Assembly (NCBI GenBank): GCA_964638715.1
Contig: CAZWZF010000071.1
Span: 1 to 21,761, forward strand
Length of the DNA stretch: 21,761 nt
Origin: JBAXQQ01 sp037131695
GTDB lineage: Bacteria > Armatimonadota > Hebobacteria > CAIYQO01
Direction of reading: 5' to 3'
The notes under the pieces were generated by a model. It worked only from the letters and a program-made list of their open reading frames with translations, was not told the origin of the DNA and ran no database searches. This document shows, piece after piece, positions 8,489 through 15,859 of the stretch. The translations under genes and the position numbers were made by a program. How positions within the stretch are numbered: position 1 is the first letter of the stretch; each line of letters begins with the position of its first letter.

Positions 8489-8513
8489 GGGGGCATTTTA
8501 TTAAAATGCCCCC
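8489..8513. terminator. bidirectional intrinsic terminator between convergent operons
   Basis: GGGGGCATTTTA and TAAAATGCCCCC are perfect 12-base arms separated by one base (the innermost A-T pairs would open as a loop). On the plus strand the stem is followed by TACTCTTCTC, on the minus strand by TTTGATCTTT. It starts 8 bases after the isomerase stop and 8 bases beyond the dapB stop, so it can serve both converging genes. Confidence 0.85.
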
Positions 8514-8521
8514 TACTCTTC

Positions 8522-9316
8522 TCACATTATATTTTCAAGTCCAACCACTACACCTGTTAAAGACTTCACTTTGTTTACAGCTATCACAACACCAGGCATA
8601 AACGATTCACGATTAATAGTGTCATGTTTGATTGTTAAAGTCTGACCCAACCCGCCGAATATGACTTCCTGATTGGCGACATAACCAGGCATTCTTATTG
8701 CATGAACGCGAATATTTCCTACTGCCATACCACGACTTTCTTCACCATGTTCTTTGTTAGCAGAATTTTCTAATCTGCCGGTTACAACATCCTTCATCAT
8801 TTCAGCAGTGCGCAATGCAGTACCTGACGGAGCATCCAACTTCTTTTCATGATGATATTCAATTACTTCTGCATAATCAAAATATTTTACCGCTTTTTTA
8901 GCAAACTCCATCATTAAAACAGCACCGATTGCGAAATTAGGAGCAATAAATACCGGTGAACCTGATTCTTCTGTTAATTTTTCTAATTCAGCTTTATTTT
9001 CCGCTGTTATGCCGGTAGTACCTACGACTGATGCGATTTTAAGAGGAACTGCAATACGCAAATTCGACATGATAACATCTGGGCGAGTGAAATCCACCAT
9101 TATTTCGGCACCGGATAATTTAATAGCAGATGCTAAATCTGCGGATATTTTTACCCCTAATAATGATATACCAGCAATATCTCCCGCATCGGCACCGACG
9201 TTTGCGGCATCAACAGCAGCAACTACCGACATACCATCAGCAGCAGTTATTGCCTTTACTACCTCGCGCCCCATTTTACCGCAGGCACCCACCACTAATA
9301 CTTTTAAATCGTTCAT
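8522..9316 (-). CDS. dapB: 4-hydroxy-tetrahydrodipicolinate reductase
   Basis: 264 residues, matching the family (about 250-270). It reduces the dihydrodipicolinate intermediate to tetrahydrodipicolinate with NAD(P)H in the cytoplasm, on the path to diaminopimelate for peptidoglycan and lysine. The nucleotide loop VVGACGKMGREV is at 8-19, GTTG at 99-102, and the signature EYHHEKKLDAPSGTA at 153-167. The catalytic H155 and K159 and the substrate-binding SGTA are present. A GGAGAA just before the ATG, inside the end of the upstream gene, is the ribosome binding site. The gene starts 2 bases after the FAH-family hydrolase stop, so they form one operon. No other lysine-pathway gene (such as dapA) is adjacent. 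Confidence 0.96.
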   Translation of the reverse strand: MNDLKVLVVGACGKMGREVVKAITAADGMSVVAAVDAANVGADAGDIAGISLLGVKISADLASAIKLSGAEIMVDFTRPDVIMSNLRIAVPLKIASVVGTTGITAENKAELEKLTEESGSPVFIAPNFAIGAVLMMEFAKKAVKYFDYAEVIEYHHEKKLDAPSGTALRTAEMMKDVVTGRLENSANKEHGEESRGMAVGNIRVHAIRMPGYVANQEVIFGGLGQTLTIKHDTINRESFMPGVVIAVNKVKSLTGVVVGLENIM

Positions 9317-9318
9317 TA

Positions 9319-10203
9319 TTATTCTCCGTCTGTATAATCTTCATGTGAAAAAACTTTATATTTATGAACACCTACATTTTCGACTGTAAGTTCTACTACA
9401 TCGCCTTGTTTTAAGAATTTTGGTGGTTTAAACCCTGCACCAATACCTGATGGAGTGCCGGTAGCAATTAAGTCACCAGGCATTAATGTCATCCCCTTGC
9501 TGATGAAACTTATAATCTCAGCTACGGAAAAAATCATATCTGATGTGTTGCTGTCCTGTCGTATTTCGCCATTAACTGTTGATGTAAGCCGCAAATCCTG
9601 CACATTATCTAATTCATCTTTAGTGATAATACACGGACCTACCGGGCAAAAGCCATCATAACTTTTCGCGCGGAACCATTGACTTTCAGATTTTTGTACA
9701 TCCCGTGCTGTCAGGTCATTCACGACTGTATATCCAGCAACATAAGCAAGCGCATCTTCAACAGAAACATCCTGGCAGACAGTACCAATAATAACACCCA
9801 GTTCAACTTCGTAATCAACCGCATCAGACCATGTGACAGGCGGTAATACAATATCATCATAAGGACCAGAAATAGTTGTTGATGCTTTGCAGAAAAGCAG
9901 TGGGTTTGCTGGCAGTTTATCACCCATTTCTTCCGCATGTTTACGATAATTCAACCCAACAGCTATAATTTTATTGATACCTGTTACCGGTGGTCCAATA
10001 CGACAGTTTTTCAATTGCAACGGCTTTGAACCGGGCATTCCCTCTTCTACCCAATCAGATATGTCTTCCAATAAACCATCGCTTAAAATCATTTCTATGC
10101 TTTTAGCATAGTCAAATTTTTCAATTGAAAGAGGATATACTTTATCTTTGAACAACAACCCGGGCTGCTCTTCAAACATTTCACCATACATTATTAATTT
10201 CAA
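9319..10203 (-). CDS. fumarylacetoacetate hydrolase (FAH) family protein, TTG start
   Basis: 294 residues when started at TTG 10201-10203. This gives the usual family N-terminus MKLIMYGEM and places a GGAGG (10211-10215) exactly 7 bases upstream; an in-frame ATG at 10230 would lie before the ribosome binding site and add an odd nine-residue leader. The FAH fold is clear: VGLNYRKHAEEMG near 82-94, YEVELGVIIG near 131-140 with metal ligands E132 and E134, NDLTARD near 162-168 with D163, and GDLIATGTPSGIG in the C-terminal half. Relatives hydrolyse or decarboxylate acylpyruvates and 2-oxo acids (for example FAHD1-type oxaloacetate decarboxylase) or isomerise catabolic dienoates; the exact reaction cannot be assigned. 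It is the first gene of a two-gene operon with dapB. Confidence 0.9.
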   Translation of the reverse strand: MKLIMYGEMFEEQPGLLFKDKVYPLSIEKFDYAKSIEMILSDGLLEDISDWVEEGMPGSKPLQLKNCRIGPPVTGINKIIAVGLNYRKHAEEMGDKLPANPLLFCKASTTISGPYDDIVLPPVTWSDAVDYEVELGVIIGTVCQDVSVEDALAYVAGYTVVNDLTARDVQKSESQWFRAKSYDGFCPVGPCIITKDELDNVQDLRLTSTVNGEIRQDSNTSDMIFSVAEIISFISKGMTLMPGDLIATGTPSGIGAGFKPPKFLKQGDVVELTVENVGVHKYKVFSHEDYTDGE

Positions 10204-10210
10204 AATACTG

Positions 10211-10215
10211 CCTCC
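10211..10215 (-). promoter_or_regulatory. ribosome binding site deciding the TTG start of the FAH-family gene
   Basis: The minus strand reads GGAGG here, 7 bases before TTG 10203 and downstream of the alternative ATG at 10230. This makes the TTG the likely start. Confidence 0.75.
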
Positions 10216-10292
10216 AGAATAAACGTGCATTAATTTTACATTTTTTATCCCATTTTTACGAGATTAATAGAGAAAATTCTTTTCATTTTTGA

Positions 10293-10298
10293 TATAAT
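10293..10298 (+). promoter_or_regulatory. possible -10 box for the V4R operon
   Basis: TATAAT lies 31 bases before the V4R start codon in the 125-base AT-rich divergent region; AGAGG at 10318-10322 is the ribosome binding site. No recognisable -35 hexamer is at the right distance, so it may need an activator or be chance. Confidence 0.35.
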
Positions 10299-10328
10299 AA
10301 GATTGAAATATATTACCAGAGGTATTTT

Positions 10329-10850
10329 ATGTCAGAACGAAAATATGCATTTGAATGGTCAAAACTTGGCAATATCGATGAAGGACGACCCAATTTAGGT
10401 CCAAATACATCTATTCAAGTTTATCGTCTTATGCAATATACCATGCGGGATGTGCTTGAAGTAATGTATGGCTCTGATATGTCTGATGAAATATTTCGTC
10501 AAGCAGGAGAATTGGCAGGACGGGAATTTTATGAAAACATTATATCACCGGTATCATCTTTTTATGAATTAATAGCAAAGTTAACAGATGCTCTACGTGA
10601 ATTAAATATAGGGGTATTGCGTTTAGAAAAAGCAGATATTGATAATGGAAAATTTGTTCTTACAGTATCTGAAGATCTTGATTGCTCTGGTTTACCTGAT
10701 ACAGGCGAAGAAATCTGTGCTTATGACGAAGGATTTATAGCAGGTATTTTAAACTCATTCACAGGTGCTGCATTTAAAGTTAGAGAAGTTGATTGCTGGT
10801 GTACCGGTGATAGAACTTGCAGGTTTAATGCTGAAATTGTTATTAAATGA
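10329..10850 (+). CDS. V4R (4-vinyl reductase) domain protein
   Basis: 173 residues. The C-terminal part matches the V4R small-molecule-binding domain found in BchJ, bacterial signalling proteins and, as a related fold, TRAPP subunit Bet3. The evidence is the helical LAGREFYENII segment (62-72), GEEICAYDEGFIAGIL (126-141) and the cysteine-rich ending DCWCTGDRTCRF (155-166). Cysteines 119, 130, 156, 158 and 164 could bind a metal or ligand, as proposed for the family. It is a single-domain soluble protein with no enzyme motif. Its stop overlaps the ATG of the next gene (ATGA), a diguanylate cyclase without its own ligand-binding V4R domain, so it is probably the sensor partner of that enzyme. 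Despite the name there is no reason to link it to chlorophyll synthesis here. Confidence 0.82.
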   Translation: MSERKYAFEWSKLGNIDEGRPNLGPNTSIQVYRLMQYTMRDVLEVMYGSDMSDEIFRQAGELAGREFYENIISPVSSFYELIAKLTDALRELNIGVLRLEKADIDNGKFVLTVSEDLDCSGLPDTGEEICAYDEGFIAGILNSFTGAAFKVREVDCWCTGDRTCRFNAEIVIK

Positions 10851-12244
10851 ATAAAAAATGTAATCATATCGAAGAAATTATAATTGCATTAAAAAAACAA
10901 TTGCCTCAATTATCAGAATCGCAATTGAATTATATTGTACGTGTTATACAGGAGTCATCACCAGGCACTTGTAATAACTGTTTAAATTGCATAAATCTCA
11001 TTTCTATAATTGATGACGCAATCAACAGTGTCAATCCACCAGTAAAATTGCCGCCAGTAATAAGTGATAATGAAAAAGCATCAAAAATATATTTCACTTT
11101 ACTGGATGTAAGAGAGGCAATACTTGGAATTGCAAAAGGTGATTTATCTACGACAATACATCACAGGGGATATCTGGCAGGCACTGTTAAAGCCTTGCAA
11201 TCAAGTTTACGTCACCTATCATGGCAGGCTCAATCAATTGCTGATGGCGATTTAACTCAGCGTGTTGATTTCATGGGTGATTTAGCGGAAGCATTTAATA
11301 AAATGGTTACCAATTTAAACCAGGCAAGAGAAATGCTGATAGCAAAAAACATAGATTTACAAAATGAAATTTCTGAAAAAGCTAAAATAGAAGATAAATT
11401 AAGAATTTCTGAAGAGTTGCATAGAACGATTATCTCGGTATCGCCAGACGGAATTATTATTACAGACAATAATAATTCAATCATCAAAGCATCACCTGCT
11501 GCAATTAATTTATTCAATTTTAAAACAGAAGATGAATTGATTGGAGTAAATATTACTAATTTATTAATTAAAAGAGATAACAACGCTGAAAATCCATACG
11601 ATATCTTTTTTATACACGAAAAAGAAGAATTTGATATTAATCGCAGTGATGGAGCTATTGTAATTGTTGAAGCAAATAAAAATAGATTAACAGACTTAAA
11701 CGGCGAGTATATCGGCAAGGTAATAAATCTTCGCGATATTACAGCTCGTAAAATTCTTGAAGACGAGTTGAAATTTTTAAGTTACAATGACAAATTAACA
11801 GGATTATATAATAGAAGGTACTTTGAATCTGAACTGAGTCGTATGTCGAAGAGTAGAAACTATCCAATAACTATAGTCGCTGCCGATGCAGACGGGTTAA
11901 AATCCATAAATGACAATCTTGGCCATTCCTGTGGCGATGAAATGTTAATATCGATAGCTGACGTTTTAAAAAGCTCATTTCGACCAGAAGATATCATCGC
12001 ACGCACTGGCGGTGATGAATTTGTAATTCTTTTACCTGGTATAAATAATGAAACAGCAATTCAGATTGTCGATAGACTGAGAAATAATATACAATTATTC
12101 AATGATACTAAACCTAAAATTAAAGTGAGCTTATCCATAGGTTTTGCCACTGCCAATGAAAAAGATTCGTTGGAAAGAACGTTGATTGAAGCGGACAGCT
12201 TAATGTATGAAGATAAGATTGTCCGTAAAACAAATCGAGGATAA
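10847..12244 (+). CDS. cytosolic HAMP-PAS-GGDEF diguanylate cyclase
   Basis: 465 residues, with no membrane segment or signal peptide. The N-terminal ~75 residues hold C5 and a TCNNCLNC cluster (41-48). A HAMP-like region (about 85-160) contains AKGDL and IADGDLTQRVDFMGDL. A short coiled linker, then a PAS domain (about 185-300) with SPDGIIITDNNN and VINLRDITARK. The GGDEF domain (about 305-460) has LTGLYNRR (317-324), DADGLKSINDNLGH (347-360) and an intact GGDEF active site (388-392). An RxxD inhibitory site (R379-D382) sits exactly five residues before it, so the enzyme should make c-di-GMP from two GTP and be product-inhibited. HAMP without membrane helices suggests it relays a signal from a soluble partner, most likely the V4R protein whose gene overlaps it by four bases. 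There is no EAL domain. Confidence 0.92.
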   Translation: MNKKCNHIEEIIIALKKQLPQLSESQLNYIVRVIQESSPGTCNNCLNCINLISIIDDAINSVNPPVKLPPVISDNEKASKIYFTLLDVREAILGIAKGDLSTTIHHRGYLAGTVKALQSSLRHLSWQAQSIADGDLTQRVDFMGDLAEAFNKMVTNLNQAREMLIAKNIDLQNEISEKAKIEDKLRISEELHRTIISVSPDGIIITDNNNSIIKASPAAINLFNFKTEDELIGVNITNLLIKRDNNAENPYDIFFIHEKEEFDINRSDGAIVIVEANKNRLTDLNGEYIGKVINLRDITARKILEDELKFLSYNDKLTGLYNRRYFESELSRMSKSRNYPITIVAADADGLKSINDNLGHSCGDEMLISIADVLKSSFRPEDIIARTGGDEFVILLPGINNETAIQIVDRLRNNIQLFNDTKPKIKVSLSIGFATANEKDSLERTLIEADSLMYEDKIVRKTNRG

Positions 12245-12245
12245 A

Positions 12246-14324
12246 ATGAAATATATCATCATATTAAGTTTAATACTCTTACAGTTCTTATCATATTCAC
12301 AAGGAATTGATATGACTGCTGAGTATGTAAAAAATATTACCAAACTAAAAGGTGAGCCGAAAACTCAAGCAATTATTGATTTAGGGAAATTGTCAGACCC
12401 GCGGGCAATTATTCAAATATCTGCCTATGCCAAGGACCCAACAGATTCATCAACTCGCGTGGCGGCTGTAACAGCAACACAATGGATACGATCTTACAAT
12501 TCATATTCTGTAGCGTTAGATGCTTTAAATGACCCCACAGATGATGTTAAACTGGCAGCGATTCAATCATTAAACGTGATTACTAATGAATTGCATGGTT
12601 GGATATATCCTGGTAACGAAGCAACAGAATTAATTATCAAATTATACAATGAAAGCAAAGACAATAATATCAAAATCGCTGCACTTACATTTTTAATTTC
12701 AAAAAACAATAAGCAAGTAGGCCCAATACTTTCCTTGGCACTTGACAACCCAAATCCAGAAATCAGACTGGCAGCTATTTCCTTCCCTTATTTACAGGCT
12801 AATCCTGAAAAAATGAATAACCTTGTAAAAGATAAAAGCAACGATGTGAAATCATTATTAGCAACCTTTGCAGGCAATATTAAATCTCCTCAAGGATTTA
12901 ATATTTTAAAAGAACTAATCAAAGATAAAAGCCCTCAGGTAAAATCAGCAGTTTTACAGGCAATTGCCAACTATTCTTCAAATGAAGCAAAAGCCATTGT
13001 TATATCAATGTTGAAAGATGATGATGTTATTTTATCATCACAAGCAATTTTATCATCGGCAGAAATGGGATGTGCTGACTATCTGAAATTGCAGGAAAGA
13101 TTTTATACCGAGAAAAAAGTTCCTGTTAAAATGGCAATAATAAATGCTATGAGACAGGCAACGCCTGAAGTAGCTATTGGATTTATATTTAAAATATTAA
13201 ATACTGTAAAAACAGATTTTCCTGACAATTATACATCTGTCATACAAATATCCACTGAAATAATATCGAATAATATCAAGAATATAACACCTGATTTAAC
13301 TAATCTTGTTAAAGCAAAAGAAGCAGAACTTCGCGTAGCCGCAGCTATTATCCTTGGACAAATACAAAATTCTGATTCGAGTAAACTCTTAAAAATATTA
13401 TCAGAAGATGAAGAAATATCAGTACGAATATATACTATCAAATCTTTGGCAAAAATTAATTCTCCAGAATCAACCACTTTGCTGTTCTCCTTACTAAAAG
13501 ACAGAGTGCCGGCTGTTAAAAAAGCAGTTATTCGCGGTTTAGTACAATGTAAATATAAAGAAGCTAATGACAAATTAGTAAAATTAATTACTGATGATAA
13601 TACTTCAGTTGCGATTGAAGCTGTTGCAGCTTTAGGAGCTATAAATGCAGATTCAAATACAATTACCGGTAATCTGCTCAGCAACTATAAAAACGCGCCT
13701 ATGCCGGTCCAAACTGCAATAATTTATGCACTTGGTAATACCGGAGACAAACGAATATCAGCATATCTACATGAATTTATTAAAGATGCACCGCGTGAAA
13801 TGATAATCGCAGTTATCCTTGCAAGCGGGAAAATACATGACACATGGGTAATATCAAAAATCGCAGAAATAATGAATGGGTCATACCAATTTGATATTGA
13901 TATCAAAAAAGCTTCTGCAGAAGCTTTATCAAACTTTGATGGCGATGAACCTTTGCCACTACTTAATTATTTTGTATACAACTCAATTCCAATAGTGAGG
14001 AATGCAGCAATTTGGTCATTATCTAAGAAAGACAATAATAATGCCAAATCAATATTAGCTAATATAATTTTTAATACTAAGGCAGATTATGCTGATCGTG
14101 CCGCAGCCATTGCAGCATTAAATGCAGTTAAAGATGATAAGGCTATCAAAATATGTAAAGATATCTTGAATCTTGAAATTAACCCGCAAGTAAAACTTTC
14201 AGCATTAACTTCGCTTGTAAATAATCAAGAGCCATCTATAGACATTATCAATGACTGGTTAGCAAAAACAACAAATCCAGAATTAGTATCAATTTTAAAT
14301 AATCTTAAATTGAAAGCAAAATAA
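12246..14324 (+). CDS. exported HEAT-repeat protein
   Basis: 692 residues from ATG 12246, which follows the diguanylate cyclase stop by one base and has GAGG 5 bases upstream. An in-frame ATG at 12207 inside the upstream gene is less likely, because it would put a charged stretch before the signal peptide. Residues 1-18 (MKYIIILSLILLQFLSYS) are a typical Sec signal peptide, with cleavage probably before QG; there is no lipobox cysteine. The rest is a run of roughly 20 HEAT / PBS-lyase-like helical pairs about 31 residues long, with recurring patterns such as VRIYTIKSLAKINSPES, VKKAVIRGLVQC and VAIEAVAALGAI. This predicts an alpha-solenoid binding scaffold outside the cytoplasm, with no catalytic motif. 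Function is unknown; its place suggests it belongs to the c-di-GMP signalling operon. Confidence 0.85.
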   Translation: MKYIIILSLILLQFLSYSQGIDMTAEYVKNITKLKGEPKTQAIIDLGKLSDPRAIIQISAYAKDPTDSSTRVAAVTATQWIRSYNSYSVALDALNDPTDDVKLAAIQSLNVITNELHGWIYPGNEATELIIKLYNESKDNNIKIAALTFLISKNNKQVGPILSLALDNPNPEIRLAAISFPYLQANPEKMNNLVKDKSNDVKSLLATFAGNIKSPQGFNILKELIKDKSPQVKSAVLQAIANYSSNEAKAIVISMLKDDDVILSSQAILSSAEMGCADYLKLQERFYTEKKVPVKMAIINAMRQATPEVAIGFIFKILNTVKTDFPDNYTSVIQISTEIISNNIKNITPDLTNLVKAKEAELRVAAAIILGQIQNSDSSKLLKILSEDEEISVRIYTIKSLAKINSPESTTLLFSLLKDRVPAVKKAVIRGLVQCKYKEANDKLVKLITDDNTSVAIEAVAALGAINADSNTITGNLLSNYKNAPMPVQTAIIYALGNTGDKRISAYLHEFIKDAPREMIIAVILASGKIHDTWVISKIAEIMNGSYQFDIDIKKASAEALSNFDGDEPLPLLNYFVYNSIPIVRNAAIWSLSKKDNNNAKSILANIIFNTKADYADRAAAIAALNAVKDDKAIKICKDILNLEINPQVKLSALTSLVNNQEPSIDIINDWLAKTTNPELVSILNNLKLKAK

Positions 14325-14346
14325 AATCATCCAGTTTTATTAAAGC

Positions 14347-15804
14347 TTATTTCATCTCATTTGGATGCCGTTTTATCAATTCGTCTATCGCATATTCTCT
14401 GCCGGTTTCTTTTATATATTTAATATAATTCTTTAAATTACCACGCGCATGTAATGGACCGCCTTCACGCAAAACGGTATGCATTGGGTCTTCAGCAAAA
14501 TCCATTAAAGCCATCATTTCATCATGCCATGATAGAAGTTTTGATGCCGCTTCATTGCAAATATCACGACGTAATAATGCGATGTCATTTTCTTCATGAG
14601 GATCAATTGTTATATCAAATAGCATTTCTTGTGGAAACAGGTGATATCCATCATGATAAGTACGAATATAATGCCAATTATCAAATCTTACTCCACGCTG
14701 ACAAACATGGGCACATTGACTTACTACCAGGTAATCACGTCCACATTCTTTACCATAAAAAGCATCTTTGTATGATTTTCCATCCCACGCAGATTCCAAT
14801 GGTAAATCAAAAAGTTCAGCCAATGTCGGAAGTAAATCAAGATTATAATGCAAACCTTTATCAATATGATCTTTAATATATCCAGGCCATTTAATGATCA
14901 TAGGTATTCTGGTGGTGATACAGTCAGCAGTTGCATGTTCTGCATATATTCCAAGTTCTCCCATATTTTCACCATGATCTGATGAAATAATAATCACCAT
15001 ATCATCAAGAACACCAGCTGCAGCAAACGATTTCAATATTTTACCAATATGATCATCCATGTATTTTATACCGCAATCATAGCCATCTATAAATCGCTTC
15101 CAGTTGTCCATATTCTCTATTTCACCAGGCTGGCGTGGATATTTCGGATTCTCATTATTATCAAACATGCTTATTTCACGTATTTTATGCGGTCCAACCA
15201 TTTTGCGATGTTTATCAATTGTTTCTTGAGTAACCCATGCCGGTGGTGGATGATTCTCAAATGGATTCCCAAAATCATAAGGAGCGCGATATGGTGTATG
15301 CGGATCCCAATAATTTACATGTAAAAACCAATCATCTTTTTCAGCGTTTCTATTAATCCAATCTAATACTACCGGAGATACTTCTTCAGCAGATTCCATC
15401 CCACCGGCACCGGTATTATAAATTTCATTATATCCAGAATTAAACCAATATGAACTGTGCCGTTCAAAAAACGGTGAAATGGATACTGTATGCAGACCGG
15501 CATGTCTGAAAATATTCGCAAACGATTCTTTATCAAGTCGATCGCGGAATCCTCTTTGTTCACCATCTAAACGCATATCTGCCGTAGTGCCGCCATGTCC
15601 TACCGCACCATTATGAATACCGAAACGACCAGAAGTAAGCGCAGCACGGGATGGCAGGCAAGGTGCATCTGAACAATGATAATTCTCAAATATTACTCCA
15701 TCTCGTGCTATGGAATCGATATTTGGCGAAGTATTTCTATGATAGCCATAACAACCTAAATGATCAGGACGCAGGGTATCCAAATCTAAAAATAATATTC
15801 GCAT
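14347..15804 (-). CDS. sulfatase (formylglycine-dependent, alkaline phosphatase superfamily)
   Basis: 485 residues, normal for the family. It hydrolyses sulfate esters of an unknown substrate. The N-terminus FLDLDTLRPDHLGCYGY (5-21) supplies metal-binding Asp residues. The formylglycine motif CLPSR (49-53), followed by ALTSGR (55-60), is intact; C49 must be converted by a sulfatase-modifying enzyme that is not in the window. SDHGENMGELG in the middle is the second metal-binding block. There is no obvious signal peptide: the protein starts straight into the first beta strand, so it is probably cytoplasmic. AAGGTG lies 6-7 bases before the ATG. The gene begins only about 11 bases past the T tract of the pgi terminator and converges on the HEAT-repeat gene 22 bases away, with no clear terminator between them. 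Confidence 0.92.
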   Translation of the reverse strand: MRILFLDLDTLRPDHLGCYGYHRNTSPNIDSIARDGVIFENYHCSDAPCLPSRAALTSGRFGIHNGAVGHGGTTADMRLDGEQRGFRDRLDKESFANIFRHAGLHTVSISPFFERHSSYWFNSGYNEIYNTGAGGMESAEEVSPVVLDWINRNAEKDDWFLHVNYWDPHTPYRAPYDFGNPFENHPPPAWVTQETIDKHRKMVGPHKIREISMFDNNENPKYPRQPGEIENMDNWKRFIDGYDCGIKYMDDHIGKILKSFAAAGVLDDMVIIISSDHGENMGELGIYAEHATADCITTRIPMIIKWPGYIKDHIDKGLHYNLDLLPTLAELFDLPLESAWDGKSYKDAFYGKECGRDYLVVSQCAHVCQRGVRFDNWHYIRTYHDGYHLFPQEMLFDITIDPHEENDIALLRRDICNEAASKLLSWHDEMMALMDFAEDPMHTVLREGGPLHARGNLKNYIKYIKETGREYAIDELIKRHPNEMK

Positions 15805-15815
15805 ATCTTCACCTT

Positions 15816-15848
15816 AAAAAAACAAAAGGCAGCTTAACGCTGCCTTTT
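15816..15848 (-). terminator. intrinsic terminator of pgi
   Basis: Read on the minus strand, AAAAGGCAGC, loop GTTAA, GCTGCCTTTT form a perfect 10-base-pair stem followed by G and seven Ts. It begins 11 bases after the pgi stop codon and ends just before the ribosome binding site of the downstream sulfatase gene. Confidence 0.9.
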
Positions 15849-15859
15849 GAATAATTGAT

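Noticed and set aside
9009..9389. Plus-strand frame of 126 codons opposite dapB
   Set aside because: It is the shadow of dapB, whose catalytic motifs are intact on the minus strand; the product resembles no family I know.
12207..12245. Earlier ATG for the HEAT-repeat gene, 13 codons upstream
   Set aside because: It is inside the cyclase gene, has no ribosome binding site, and would put charged residues before a textbook signal peptide that starts at 12246 behind GAGG.
14320..14341. AATAAAA / TTTTATT inverted repeat between the HEAT and sulfatase genes
   Set aside because: Seven A-T pairs with an 8-base loop are too weak for a terminator and expected by chance in such AT-rich DNA.
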